Shown here in pieces: positions 15,172-22,700 of a stretch of 37,052 bases of DNA. The notes under the pieces were generated by a model, which saw only the letters and a list, made by a program, of their open reading frames with translations, ran no database searches and had not been told where the DNA came from. Each line of letters begins with the position of its first letter. Position 1 is the first letter of the stretch. The stretch covers positions 1-37,052 of the forward strand of contig CAMYOO010000006.1 of the NCBI GenBank assembly GCA_947260035.1, written 5' to 3'. The stretch comes from an uncultured delta proteobacterium. Its GTDB lineage: Bacteria; Myxococcota_A; UBA9160; JAFDET01. The translations under genes and the position numbers were made by a program.

Positions 15172-15741
15172 CTAGCGGCCGGTTGCCCGCCGCAGCAGCG
15201 CCGGGACGCCGGCCACGATGCAGAATCCCAGCGCGGCGAACACCAGCGCGAACTTGGGCAGGGCGCAGGCCCATGCCACGGCGGGCCAGACCCCGGGTGC
15301 CGGATCCATCAGCACGCGGATCAGCGCGGCGTTCTCCAGCGCATCCAGGGGGGCGGCCAGCCAGATCGCCCAGGCCAGGGCCATGCCCAGTCCCGCGGCC
15401 GTTCCCGTCCGTGCGCGCGCGATTCCCTGACACACCAGCGACAGCCAGGCGGGGTAGGCCAGCAGGTAGAGGTAGTCGAGTCCCAGGGTCAGCATGGCGG
15501 CTTCGCGCGCGCGCGCCGACCAGGAGGCGACGATCGCTGCCGCGGCCTCGGCCGTGCGCGCCAGCTCGAACGAAACGATTCCCTGGGGCGCCTCGGGCGT
15601 GTTGAGCGGGCGCGCCAGCGCAGCGAGCGCAAGCGAAAGGCCGACCACCAGTGCGGTCAGGCACCACACCAGGGGTTGGCGTGCGGATGCCGTCACCCAG
15701 TCGAACGGGCCGCGTGCGTGGGGTGCGTCCGACGCTTCCAT
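15172..15741 (-). CDS. Membrane protein of unknown function
   Basis: This 189-residue protein has four hydrophobic helices (about residues 24-44, 84-107, 115-135 and 155-182). A soluble stretch (48-80) lies after the first helix. Motifs that look conserved are LGLDYLYLLAYPAW and PLDALENAAL, polar residues inside helices. I do not recognise a named family. A TGA-TAGGAT extended -10 box ends 7 nt before the ATG. Confidence 0.75.
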   Translation of the reverse strand: MEASDAPHARGPFDWVTASARQPLVWCLTALVVGLSLALAALARPLNTPEAPQGIVSFELARTAEAAAAIVASWSARAREAAMLTLGLDYLYLLAYPAWLSLVCQGIARARTGTAAGLGMALAWAIWLAAPLDALENAALIRVLMDPAPGVWPAVAWACALPKFALVFAALGFCIVAGVPALLRRATGR

Positions 15742-15748
15742 CGGGCCG

Positions 15749-15754
15749 ATCCTA
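15749..15754 (-). promoter_or_regulatory. Predicted extended -10 box of the membrane gene at 15172-15741
   Basis: TAGGAT preceded by TGA on the minus strand (extended -10) ends 7 nt before the ATG. Confidence 0.5.
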
Positions 15755-15764
15755 TCACGCGCCG

Positions 15765-16298
15765 TCAGGCGAGGTCGCTTGGCTCGCAGAGCTCCAGGCG
15801 CATGGCCACGCGTTGCGTGAGCCCGCGGCCCTCCTGATCGACCAGAACGGCGCTGATCGCGGGTGTGTGCTCGTGGGTGGAGAGGATCCGGAACCCCAGC
15901 CGCTGATAGAACGGCGCGTTCCAGGGCAGGTGGCGGAAGGTCGTGAGCGTCAGGGCCGGAAGCCGTTGCGCGCGGGCCCAGGCCACCACCCGACGCACCA
16001 GCGCCGCTCCAATCCCTTTTCGGCCGTGATGGGGATGGACGTCCAGCTCCAGCAGGTGGGCGTCGCCGTCCAGCTCGCCGGCCAGGGCGAAGCCCACCGT
16101 GCGTCCGTCGTCCGTCACCGCGACCCAGAGCCGTCCCTCGCGCGCGGCAGCTTCGAACTCGGACTCCGGGGTGATCTGCTCGCGCTGCTCCGGCGAGAGA
16201 TCCTCCTGCGCGAAGAGCGTCGCCGCGGCTCGCTCCACGTCCGGCAGCTGGCGCGTGTGCTCGCGGCGGGCCGGCAGGATCTCGTACCCAGGCGACAC
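15765..16298 (-). CDS. GNAT family N-acetyltransferase
   Basis: This 177-residue GNAT protein has ELDVHPHHGRKGIGAALV (residues 84-101, acetyl-CoA loop 91-97) and FYQRLGF near residue 130. A region rich in Asp and Glu at 20-50 precedes the core. The substrate is unknown. The GTG at 16298 lies 6 bp after the stop of the monooxygenase-like gene, so the two are probably co-transcribed. Confidence 0.88.
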   Translation of the reverse strand: MSPGYEILPARREHTRQLPDVERAAATLFAQEDLSPEQREQITPESEFEAAAREGRLWVAVTDDGRTVGFALAGELDGDAHLLELDVHPHHGRKGIGAALVRRVVAWARAQRLPALTLTTFRHLPWNAPFYQRLGFRILSTHEHTPAISAVLVDQEGRGLTQRVAMRLELCEPSDLA

Positions 16299-16304
16299 AG
16301 CAGC

Positions 16305-16607
16305 TCATGCCTCGTTCTGCAGGAGTGGCCGATAGTGCTCTACGCTGGGAAACGGATCGTAGAAGTCGTGGAGCAGCGCCTTCCAGCGCTGGTACTCGGG
16401 CGAGCCGCGGAAGCCCTCGGTGTGAGCCTCCAGGCTCTCCCACCAGACCAGCAGCAGGTAGCGCTCCGTTTTCTCCACGCAGGACCGCAGCTCGTGGCGC
16501 TGGTAGCCGGGCATGCCGGCAATGATCTGCTGGGCCTCTGCGAAGGCCCGCTCGAAATCGGGTCCGTGGCCATCGCGAACGTCGAGAACCGCTACCTCGA
16601 GGATCAA
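16305..16607 (-). CDS. Antibiotic biosynthesis monooxygenase (ABM)-domain protein
   Basis: This 100-residue protein has the dimeric ferredoxin-like ABM fold pattern: ILEVAVLDVRDGHGPDFERAF at the start, HELRSCVEKTERYLLLVWWES in the middle and the late SVEHYRPLL. The family includes monooxygenases that need no cofactor, haem-degrading enzymes and many proteins without known activity. I placed the start at the TTG at 16607 because the first strand begins there; the sequence further upstream overlaps the next gene and is not ABM-like. A GGGGGGG run just upstream may serve as ribosome site. Confidence 0.8.
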   Translation of the reverse strand: MILEVAVLDVRDGHGPDFERAFAEAQQIIAGMPGYQRHELRSCVEKTERYLLLVWWESLEAHTEGFRGSPEYQRWKALLHDFYDPFPSVEHYRPLLQNEA

Positions 16608-16617
16608 CGCGCCCCCC

Positions 16618-17199
16618 CTAGTCGTTGGCCAGCGCGAATGCGCCGCGCGCTGCGACCAGCAGGGCCAGGACGCTGAGAGCCCCAACGGCGAAAGCCGCGG
16701 CGAAGTTCATCACCGGGATCAGGGGTGCGTTGATCGCCAGCAGCCAAAGGGCGGAGCGAAAGCCGCGCGATACCGCGGGTCGCTCGCCGCGCACGATGCC
16801 GGGCGTGCTCGCCACGCCGAGGATGCCGTGGACCAGTCCCACACCGCCCAGCAGCAGCAGGGAGTAGAAGCGGAAGTCGTAGACCCAGCCGTCGACGCGA
16901 AGCGGGGTGGAGAGCACCACGGCCAGATGGACCCCGAAGAGCGCCACCGCCGACAGGAAAAACAAGTGGCATGCGGTCCCGGTGACCAGCAGCGAGCGCA
17001 GGCGCGCACTCGAATGCTCGCGCCAGGCGAAGATCCCGCCGGCCGCCAGCACCAAGGACAGCAGCGCGCGGTTGGCGCCCGTGGTCGAGGGCCCCGGGGC
17101 CGCCGCCAGCATGCCCCAGGCGACCGCGGCCAGGATGGGCAGGGCCAGCGCGGCGCACAGGAGCGGCCGGTCTTCGGAGATGGCCGGGCCTCCCTCCAC
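16618..17199 (-). CDS. Six-helix membrane protein of unknown function
   Basis: This 193-residue protein has about six predicted helices spread over its length. The short hydrophilic loops include WREHSSARLRS and RVDGWVYDFRF. The family was not recognised. It starts at a GTG 3 bp after the stop of the upstream PNPOx-fold gene and ends 10 bp before the ABM gene, so it is probably co-transcribed with both. Confidence 0.7.
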   Translation of the reverse strand: MEGGPAISEDRPLLCAALALPILAAVAWGMLAAAPGPSTTGANRALLSLVLAAGGIFAWREHSSARLRSLLVTGTACHLFFLSAVALFGVHLAVVLSTPLRVDGWVYDFRFYSLLLLGGVGLVHGILGVASTPGIVRGERPAVSRGFRSALWLLAINAPLIPVMNFAAAFAVGALSVLALLVAARGAFALAND

Positions 17200-17202
17200 G
17201 GC

Positions 17203-17658
17203 TCAGCTCGCTGCGAACTGCTTGGCGTAGTCGACCGTCAGCCAGCGCTCGGGCTGGATGCGGACGACGATTTCGCCGCGGGGATCGCTGTCGCGCGTGG
17301 CTTCGATGTAGGCGTCACCGTTCTCCGGACCCAGGTAGCGGTGCGCGATGGGGCGGACGTCCGCTTCGGTGTCGGCGGTCTCGATCCCGGTCACCGGTCC
17401 CTCGACGCTCACATACTTGTACGGGAGCGCTTCGGCCTGGACCACGAAGCTGACCCGCCCGCCGTCCTTCAGCAGCGCCGCCTTGCGCGACGAGCGGCCG
17501 GTGACGAATACGATCTCTCCGCCCGGCTCGTAGGTGTACCAGACCGGGGCGGAGAGCGGGCCGCGCCCCCTGTCCGGGAGGCTCAGCACCCCGATGTGAA
17601 GACCCGCCAGGAACGCTTCGCGTTCCTGGCGGGTCATCGAGAGAGAAACGGATGCCAC
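17203..17658 (-). CDS. PNPOx-fold (PPOX class) oxidoreductase-like protein
   Basis: This 151-residue split-barrel protein has HIGVLSL and PLSAPVWYTYEPGGEIVFVTG. It then has SSRKAALLKDGGRVSFVVQ, the phosphate-binding region of FMN- or F420-binding members, and later YVSVEGPV. It starts at GTG 17658, or at the ATG at 17637, from which homology to the family clearly begins. A perfect 16-bp inverted repeat covers the second to twelfth codons after that ATG. The gene lies 6 bp downstream of the RRM gene. Confidence 0.85.
   Translation of the reverse strand: MASVSLSMTRQEREAFLAGLHIGVLSLPDRGRGPLSAPVWYTYEPGGEIVFVTGRSSRKAALLKDGGRVSFVVQAEALPYKYVSVEGPVTGIETADTEADVRPIAHRYLGPENGDAYIEATRDSDPRGEIVVRIQPERWLTVDYAKQFAAS
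17601..17635. repeat. Perfect 16-bp inverted repeat with 3-nt loop inside a coding region
   Basis: The arms at 17601-17616 and 17620-17635 are exact reverse complements around a 3-nt loop. On the mRNA (minus) strand the hairpin begins immediately after the internal ATG at 17637 and would be very stable because the stem is GC-rich. It encodes TRQEREAFLAG at the N-terminus of the PNPOx-fold protein. It could hide the start from ribosomes, act as an attenuator, or be a binding site for a dimeric protein. Confidence 0.9.
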
Positions 17659-17664
17659 GGTCGG

Positions 17665-17982
17665 CTACCAGCGCCGGCCGCCGCCTCCACCGCCGCCCCC
17701 GCCACGGCCACCACCGCCGCCGCCGCCGCCGCCACCGCGGCGGTCGAGGGCCTCGTTCACGCGCAGCGGCCGTCCGCCGAAGTCGCGCCCGTCCAGCTTG
17801 GAGATCGCCTCCGTCGCGGCGTCGTCGTCCGACATCTCGACGAAGCCGAAGCCTCGCGAGCGGCCGGTCTCACGGTCGGTAATCACCGAGGCCGAGGCGA
17901 CCTCGCCGAATGCACCGCAGAGCTCGCGCAAGTCGGCGTCCGTGCAGCTCCAGGGAAGGTTTCCTACGTAGATCTTCTTCAC
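17665..17982 (-). CDS. RRM-type RNA-binding protein with glycine-rich tail
   Basis: This 105-residue protein has a single RNA-recognition motif: RNP2 is IYVGNL (residues 4-9) and RNP1 is RGFGFVEM (43-50). A tail of almost only glycine with a few arginines follows (about 83-103) and ends in RRW. Cyanobacterial and proteobacterial relatives are often cold-induced RNA chaperones. The start is GTG 17982 with GGAG 9 nt upstream. The upstream leader is long and has two short hairpins. It heads the long minus-strand run, separated by 6 bp from the next gene. Confidence 0.92.
   Translation of the reverse strand: MKKIYVGNLPWSCTDADLRELCGAFGEVASASVITDRETGRSRGFGFVEMSDDDAATEAISKLDGRDFGGRPLRVNEALDRRGGGGGGGGGGRGGGGGGGGGRRW
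17671..17736. repeat. GGN trinucleotide tract encoding the glycine tail
   Basis: This low-complexity tract of mostly CCG, CCC and CCA triplets on the plus strand reads as glycine codons in the RRM gene. Length changes by slippage would alter only the tail length when in threes. Confidence 0.7.
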
Positions 17983-18298
17983 GTCCAGTCACTCCGTGCC
18001 CGATTTCGCGGGCACACATGGGAGAACGCAGAAAGCCACCTGCTTCCTGCGGAAGCTTCGAAACGGACTCTGGGCCGACTTGTAATGAGAGAAAAACTCA
18101 AAAGGATGGAAAGACTCAACATGAATGGATCGGGCAGAAACGTTCCAAGGCCGCCAAAATCGTAGGGGAACGCCAGAATCCACGCCACCAGCCCGCTCCC
18201 CGGGGGAGCCGGGGCTCGCTGACCGGAGGGCCACTCATCCCGGAAACACTTGGCGGATGGGTGACCGCGCCGTCCTGGGCCTGGGTGCGATCCGGAGA
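17983..18298 (-). other. Structured leader and intergenic region upstream of the RRM gene
   Basis: This 316-bp gap has no convincing gene. Reading on the minus strand, it contains a stretch richer in A+T (about 18080-18130) with two TTGAGT sequences. It then has a 6-bp hairpin with a 3-nt loop (18042-18056) and a 7-bp hairpin GTGCCCG/CGGGCAC with a 6-nt loop (17996-18015). The second hairpin ends right at the GGAG ribosome site of the RRM gene. I cannot assign a clear -10/-35 pair. A small open frame at 17989-18234 looks like chance. Confidence 0.45.
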
Positions 18299-18718
18299 TC
18301 ACCCGTGTGTCTCGACGAAGTCCTTGAACTGCTCGAGCGAGCGCTGAATCACCCGGCTCACCACACCGAGCTCGTCGCCGAAGTTCTGGAGGACGCCCTT
18401 GGGCTCGTATTCCAGGTGCAGCGTCATCAAGGTGAGCTCTTCGGAGACCTTGTGGAAGTTGACCATCCCCGAGTTGGACGAGCCATCGAGCGCGCGCCAG
18501 GTGCGCCGCTTGTCGGGAATGACTTCGGTGATCTCGGCGATCCACTCCTGGCGGCGGAAGCCGAAGTTCACGCGCCAGCGGGTGCGTTTCTCGTCGATCC
18601 GGCCCACGGACTCGACGGGGCCAATGAAGCGGGGGAAGTCCTCGACCCGGGTCCAGAATTCGTAGGCGGTGGCAGCGGGGACTTCGATTTCGATGGAGTC
18701 GTCGATGCTCGTTCTCAT
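18299..18718 (-). CDS. SRPBCC-family (START/polyketide cyclase-like) protein
   Basis: This 139-residue protein has the helix-grip pattern of SRPBCC proteins: an N-terminal strand (SIDDSIEIEVPAATAYEFW), DFPRFIGPVESV, then RRTWRALDGSSNSGMVNFHKV, LTLMTLHLEYEP, and a long final helix. Such proteins bind hydrophobic ligands; relatives occur as coenzyme Q-binding or stress proteins. The ATG at 18718 has GGGAGG about 5 nt upstream, which decides it over upstream starts. Its promoter is probably in the divergent gap shared with the Deg-type protease; a TAGGAT at 18807-18812 on the minus strand is a candidate. Confidence 0.85.
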   Translation of the reverse strand: MRTSIDDSIEIEVPAATAYEFWTRVEDFPRFIGPVESVGRIDEKRTRWRVNFGFRRQEWIAEITEVIPDKRRTWRALDGSSNSGMVNFHKVSEELTLMTLHLEYEPKGVLQNFGDELGVVSRVIQRSLEQFKDFVETHG

Positions 18719-19108
18719 GGAGCCTCCCATGAGTTGGGGAACGATCCGGGGCGAACCGTCTCCGAGCTTCGCGGCGGGGTCAGAAGCCCCGGACCCTGTT
18801 CGCACCATCCTACTCCTACGGGCGGCGGGCAGGTCAAGGAAGCAGGCGCTTCGAGGCTCCGGACGCCTGGGCGGCTCCCCTGGGGGCCGGCCATCGTTCG
18901 CCGCCCGCTTCCGCGGCTAGGAGCGCTTGCGCGTGGACGAGGCGCCGCCCTGGCCCGCCCTGCCCGGCCGGGCGGGCGCCAGGATGCCGTCAGCGATGCC
19001 GGCCGATCGCGGCCCAGCGAGGTGACCCGTCCGACAGGCGGCCGTACAGGATCCGGAGGTTCCGGGGTCCCACTCGGGCGGCTGGGCTGCGCCTATACTC
19101 GCTGCGCC
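18719..19108. other. Divergent intergenic region between SRPBCC gene and Deg-type protease
   Basis: These 390 bp hold no convincing gene. Visible are the ribosome site and a candidate TAGGAT -10 (18807-18812, minus) for the SRPBCC gene, and TATACT at 19094-19099 for the protease. The centre (about 18830-19080) is GC-rich with nothing I can name. Confidence 0.4.
19094..19099 (+). promoter_or_regulatory. Predicted -10 box of the Deg-type protease gene
   Basis: TATACT, the best match to the sigma-70 consensus in the window, ends 9 nt before the ATG. No Shine-Dalgarno lies between, so the mRNA is probably leaderless or nearly so. No good -35 is visible. Confidence 0.55.
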
Positions 19109-20557
19109 ATGCCGCCTCGGAAGCACGATGATCCGAAAGCCGCGCAGGCGCTGCGTCGCTCCGTGGTGAAGGTCCTGGCGACGTCCGATCCGCCGGATTA
19201 CGACCAGCCGTGGCAGACCCGAGGCGTCGAGAACGCCACCGGGTCCGGTGCGATCATCGATACGGCCGCCGGCCTCCGCGTGCTCACGAACGCCCACGTC
19301 GTCGAGAACGCGGTCTTCATCGAGGTGCGCCGCTACGGGCGCGCTCATAAGTACGTCGCAGAGGTCGAGGGGGTCGGCACCGAGTGCGATCTCGCCTTGC
19401 TCAAGGTCGAGAAGAACGAGTTCTTCCGGGGCACGATCCCCTTTCCCATCGGAACGCTGCCTGCGCTGGGCGATCACGTCTCGGTCCTGGGCTTCCCGAT
19501 CGGCGGCGACCGCATCTCCGTGACCGAGGGCGTCGTTTCCCGGATCGAGGTGACGCCCTATGCCCAGAGCGAACGGCAGCTTCTGAGCGTCCAGATCGAC
19601 GCCGCGATCAACGAGGGCAATAGCGGGGGCCCCGTCGTCAAGGATGCGCGCATGGTGGGCGTGGCCTTCCAGGCCCTCGAGGAGGCCGAGAACATCGGCT
19701 ACCTGGTTCCCGCGCCCATCGTGGAGCACTTCCTCCGCGACATGAAGGACGGCACCTTCGCCGGCTTTCCGTCCCTCGGGATCGTGACCCAGTGCCTCGA
19801 GTCGGACGTGCATCGGCGCTACCTCGGTCTCCCCAGAGGGCAGTCGGGGGTTCTGGTGATCCGGGTGGAGTACGGCGGCGCGGCCTGGGGCGTGCTCCAG
19901 CCCGGCGACGTCCTCCTCGCGCTGGGCAAGTCGCCGCTGGCAGGCGACGGAACGGTGCGCTTCCGGCGCGGCGCCCGAGTCGAGTTCGATCAGCTCGTGG
20001 CGGGCTACCACGTCGGCGAGAGAATGCCCGTGACCGTCTGGCGGGACGGGGCTCGCCTGGACGCCGAGGTGGAGCTCGCTCCGCTGCCCTGCCTCATCCC
20101 GCGCACCCTCCACGCCGCGCGGCCCACGTACTACCTGTACGCGGGACTGCTCTTCGTACCCGTCACCCGCGGTTATCTGCGTACCTGGGGCGAGGACTGG
20201 ATGACCGAGGCACCCCAGGACCTGGTGTCCCTCTACCAGAGCGGCGCCCGCACGCGGCGCATGCAGGAGGTCGTGGTGCTTCAGAAGGTTCTCGCCGACC
20301 AGGTGAACCGCGGCTACCACGAGATCGAGAACGTGCGCATCGTGAAGTGCCAGGAGCGTCGGATTCGCTCCCTGCGAGACCTGGTCCGGGAGATCGAGCG
20401 AACGCAGGACGAGTTCCTGCGCTTCGAGACCGCCGACGGCAGGTCGATGGTGTTCGACCGGCAGCTCGCCGCCGAACGCCATGAGGGGATCCTCGAACGC
20501 TACGGCGTGCCCCGCGACCGCTCCGACGACCTGCCTGGGGCGGCGGCTAGCGGTTAG
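19109..20557 (+). CDS. Deg/HtrA-type serine protease without signal peptide
   Basis: This 482-residue protein is a trypsin-fold protease of the Deg family. The catalytic triad is His63 in LTNAHVVEN, Asp94 in ECDLALLKV and Ser172 in NEGNSGGPV. A PDZ-like domain follows (about 240-330), then a region of roughly 150 residues resembling the second PDZ-like part of plant Deg9-like proteins. There is no signal peptide or membrane helix at the N-terminus, so it should act in the cytoplasm, unlike most bacterial HtrA proteins. Its stop codon interlocks with that of the convergent HTH gene. Confidence 0.92.
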   Translation: MPPRKHDDPKAAQALRRSVVKVLATSDPPDYDQPWQTRGVENATGSGAIIDTAAGLRVLTNAHVVENAVFIEVRRYGRAHKYVAEVEGVGTECDLALLKVEKNEFFRGTIPFPIGTLPALGDHVSVLGFPIGGDRISVTEGVVSRIEVTPYAQSERQLLSVQIDAAINEGNSGGPVVKDARMVGVAFQALEEAENIGYLVPAPIVEHFLRDMKDGTFAGFPSLGIVTQCLESDVHRRYLGLPRGQSGVLVIRVEYGGAAWGVLQPGDVLLALGKSPLAGDGTVRFRRGARVEFDQLVAGYHVGERMPVTVWRDGARLDAEVELAPLPCLIPRTLHAARPTYYLYAGLLFVPVTRGYLRTWGEDWMTEAPQDLVSLYQSGARTRRMQEVVVLQKVLADQVNRGYHEIENVRIVKCQERRIRSLRDLVREIERTQDEFLRFETADGRSMVFDRQLAAERHEGILERYGVPRDRSDDLPGAAASG

Positions 20558-21273
20558 CGCTCGGACGAGGGGCGGCGCGAGCCGCGTCGGGGCTTGCTCG
20601 CCGGTCGCGCGCTAGCGGCGGGCTCTCGGGCGAAGTGCAGCGCGGTCTCGAAGGCGGCGCGTGTGAAGTCGAGCACCTGTGCGAAGTCCCGGTCCGAGAG
20701 CGCCCGCACGGCATCGTGGCCGCGCAGGATGTTCACGAACTCGCGCTCCCGCTCCAGCTGGAGAGGCAGCCGCCCCACGCCCCAGTCCTCCAGCAGCTGC
20801 CACAGCACGGGGTTGTACGACCGGACCAGCTTCGAGACGAACGGCACCGGGTCGTGCCGGGCCAGCACGGCGGCCAGTCGCAGGGTCAGCTCGAAGGAGA
20901 GCGTGGCCGTTCCCGCCTCGACGGCCTCCAGCAGCGACCGATCGCCCAGGTCGACCGCGTCGGTCAGCTCGTCGCGGGTGAGCCCCGCCACTTCGCGCAG
21001 CTCGCGCAGATAGGTGCCGGCCTCGCGCCGCATCTCGGCTGCCTGGGGCAGGCGCGAGGCGACCTGGCGACCGCCCCGGTCGACCACCCCGCGCAGCGCA
21101 TTCGCCGCGACCTGTTCGACCAGCTCGGTGAGGCGATCGGCGAGCGAAGCGACGGCGGAGCGCGGCTTGGCAGCCGGACCGGCCGATCGAGCGGCCGGAG
21201 CCGCCTTCTTCTTGCGGGTGCCCGAGCCACCCGTCTTGCGTTTGCTTGCGGCCTTCTTCTTGCGCGCGGCCAT
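20554..21273 (-). CDS. HTH (XRE-like) DNA-binding protein with a lysine-rich N-terminal tail
   Basis: This 239-residue protein begins with a disordered basic tail of Lys, Arg and Ala (residues 3-25). A helical region follows, then an XRE-type helix-turn-helix at about 89-140 (YLRELREVAGLTRDEL, with LTLRLAAVLAR at its end). A helical C-terminal half and a second basic tail complete it. The basic tails suggest non-specific DNA binding in addition to the HTH. GGAGGTGGG precedes the ATG. It lies 33 bp after the GST gene and converges on the Deg-type protease, with the two stops overlapping by 4 bp. Confidence 0.8.
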   Translation of the reverse strand: MAARKKKAASKRKTGGSGTRKKKAAPAARSAGPAAKPRSAVASLADRLTELVEQVAANALRGVVDRGGRQVASRLPQAAEMRREAGTYLRELREVAGLTRDELTDAVDLGDRSLLEAVEAGTATLSFELTLRLAAVLARHDPVPFVSKLVRSYNPVLWQLLEDWGVGRLPLQLEREREFVNILRGHDAVRALSDRDFAQVLDFTRAAFETALHFAREPAASARPASKPRRGSRRPSSER

Positions 21274-21306
21274 CCCACCTCCGCGGCACCCTGCACGTCG
21301 CAGAGG

Positions 21307-21939
21307 CTACATCACCAGCACGCCCTGGGCGGGTGGGCGCTCGCGATAGGCAGCGTCCCAGCGGGCCACGTTCGCGAAGCGCGGATCCAGCTCCACCTTG
21401 CCGAAGCGGCCGAACTGGAGGCCGGCCGCCAGGGTGCAGTCGGCAATGCTGGGTCGCTCGCCCGCCAGGAAGGGCTGCCCGTCCGACAGGCGGTCGTCCA
21501 GGAACTGGAGATTCTCGGGCAGCATCTCGCGCGACTGGGCGGCAATCGCCGGGTTCGCAGGCCGGCCCAGGGGTGAGTTCGTGGCGTGCACCAGGCGGGC
21601 GATCGGGATCAGCACGCCCAGGTCGGCGATTCGCTCCAGCTCCCGCACCCGGGCGCGCTCGAGCGGGTCGCTGCCGATCAGCGGGGGCTCGGGATGCAGC
21701 TCCTCCAGGTACTGGATGATCGCCAGTGACTCGACCAGGTAGCTGCCGTCGTCCAGCTCCAGGACCGGGAGCCGGCCGAACGGGTTGCGAGCCAGGTGCT
21801 CGGGCGACTTCTGCTCGCCCTCGCGCAGGTTCACGGAGACCTCCTCGATGCCCAGGTCCTTGCCGGCGGCAGCCTTCTCGGCCAGATAGAGCCGCACCCG
21901 GGTCGGGTTCGGCGCCACGAAGAACGCGTAGAGCTTCAC
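21307..21939 (-). CDS. Glutathione S-transferase family protein
   Basis: This 210-residue protein has the thioredoxin-like GST N-terminal domain with the cis-proline in GRLPVLEL (Pro58) and the glutathione-binding ES pair (Glu70-Ser71) in YLVESLAIIQYLEE. The helical C-terminal domain contains FLAGERPSIADCTLAAGLQF, the N-capping region of the GST fold. The substrate is unknown. The start is GTG at 21939 with AAAGGAAA upstream. It probably shares a message with the HTH gene 33 bp downstream. Confidence 0.93.
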   Translation of the reverse strand: MKLYAFFVAPNPTRVRLYLAEKAAAGKDLGIEEVSVNLREGEQKSPEHLARNPFGRLPVLELDDGSYLVESLAIIQYLEELHPEPPLIGSDPLERARVRELERIADLGVLIPIARLVHATNSPLGRPANPAIAAQSREMLPENLQFLDDRLSDGQPFLAGERPSIADCTLAAGLQFGRFGKVELDPRFANVARWDAAYRERPPAQGVLVM

Positions 21940-22001
21940 GGATGTTTCCTTTCGGGCGGGGGTGGATGCCAGGATCGCACCGCCTCCCGAAGGTACCAGG
22001 C

Positions 22002-22700
22002 TCAGGGAAGCTCTTCGTTCGCCAGGGCCTTTACCGTGAAGAGGTCAGCCGACGGCGTGCCCGGCTGGAGATCCAGGATGGCGACGCGGGTCTGCTGGGG
22101 CGCCATGGGGCCCGTGAACGTCTCCAGTCGGGAGACGAAGACGGGTCCGATCTGCTCGATGTGGTCGGGATCAGCCTCGATCACCCGCGGGTCTTCTGCA
22201 CCGCCGCCGGCCGACGCCGGGAGGAGCTCACCGCGCAGGATGACGGGCATCGCGTCGGGCACCCAGAAGCGCATTCCCCGGTAGGCGCTCTCCACTCCCG
22301 GTCGCGCGGAGACGTCGAGCACGCTGCATGGCAGCCCGCTCTGCTCCTCGCGTCCGGCCAGGACGGCCTCCCAGTCCTGCGGGCGCTTGGCGAGGATGTC
22401 GTCGTACCAGAGATCGGACATGGGGTGCACCACGTCGCGGCGGGTGAACCACACATCGGTCTGAACGCCGAACGTCGGGCTGTAGCTGGCCAGCGCGTAC
22501 CGGCCCGGCTCCCGCTCGACCAGCAGCGATCCGGAGCCGGCCTCGGCGCCCGGGGCCCATTCGAGCCGGGACAGCATCGTCTCAGGGGGGCCGGACGACC
22601 GCGCCGAGCGCACGCGTGCGAACGGCTGGTCATCCTCGAAGCGGAACTCGATCCGCTGGATCGAACCGTACCCGTAGCGGTTGGTCAGGACCGCGGACAA
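22002..22700 (-). CDS. LolA-like outer-membrane lipoprotein-sorting domain protein, no signal peptide
   Basis: This protein of about 232 residues is rich in beta strands and resembles the LolA-like 'outer membrane lipoprotein-sorting protein' group: WFTRRDVVHPMSDLWYDDILAKRP, RVIEADPDHIEQIGPVFVSRLETF and the C-terminal DLFTVKALANEELP. Family members normally have a signal peptide; none is found here. The start is uncertain. A TTG at 22700 is the longest usual start. A CTG at 22719-22721 lies 5 nt after AGAGGAG and would give 7 more residues. It follows the GFA gene at short distance. It may have lost its 5' end. Confidence 0.55.
   Translation of the reverse strand: MSAVLTNRYGYGSIQRIEFRFEDDQPFARVRSARSSGPPETMLSRLEWAPGAEAGSGSLLVEREPGRYALASYSPTFGVQTDVWFTRRDVVHPMSDLWYDDILAKRPQDWEAVLAGREEQSGLPCSVLDVSARPGVESAYRGMRFWVPDAMPVILRGELLPASAGGGAEDPRVIEADPDHIEQIGPVFVSRLETFTGPMAPQQTRVAILDLQPGTPSADLFTVKALANEELP

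Noticed and set aside
17665-17760. GGN-rich tract considered as a microsatellite or CRISPR-like repeat
   Set aside because: It is the coding sequence of the glycine tail of the RRM protein; there are no spacers and no regular unit.
17989-18234. 81-codon minus-strand open frame in the RRM leader
   Set aside because: No ribosome site, an aromatic-rich random-looking sequence, and overlap with the hairpins of the leader.
18760-18800. GGGGTCAG/CCCCGGACCC sequence near the SRPBCC gene as a second REP element
   Set aside because: It does not match the 24-bp repeat at 3065-3136 and has only weak internal symmetry.
18917-20482. 521-codon minus-strand open frame opposite the Deg-type protease
   Set aside because: It mirrors the protease frame and has no recognisable motif, while the plus strand has the full catalytic triad.
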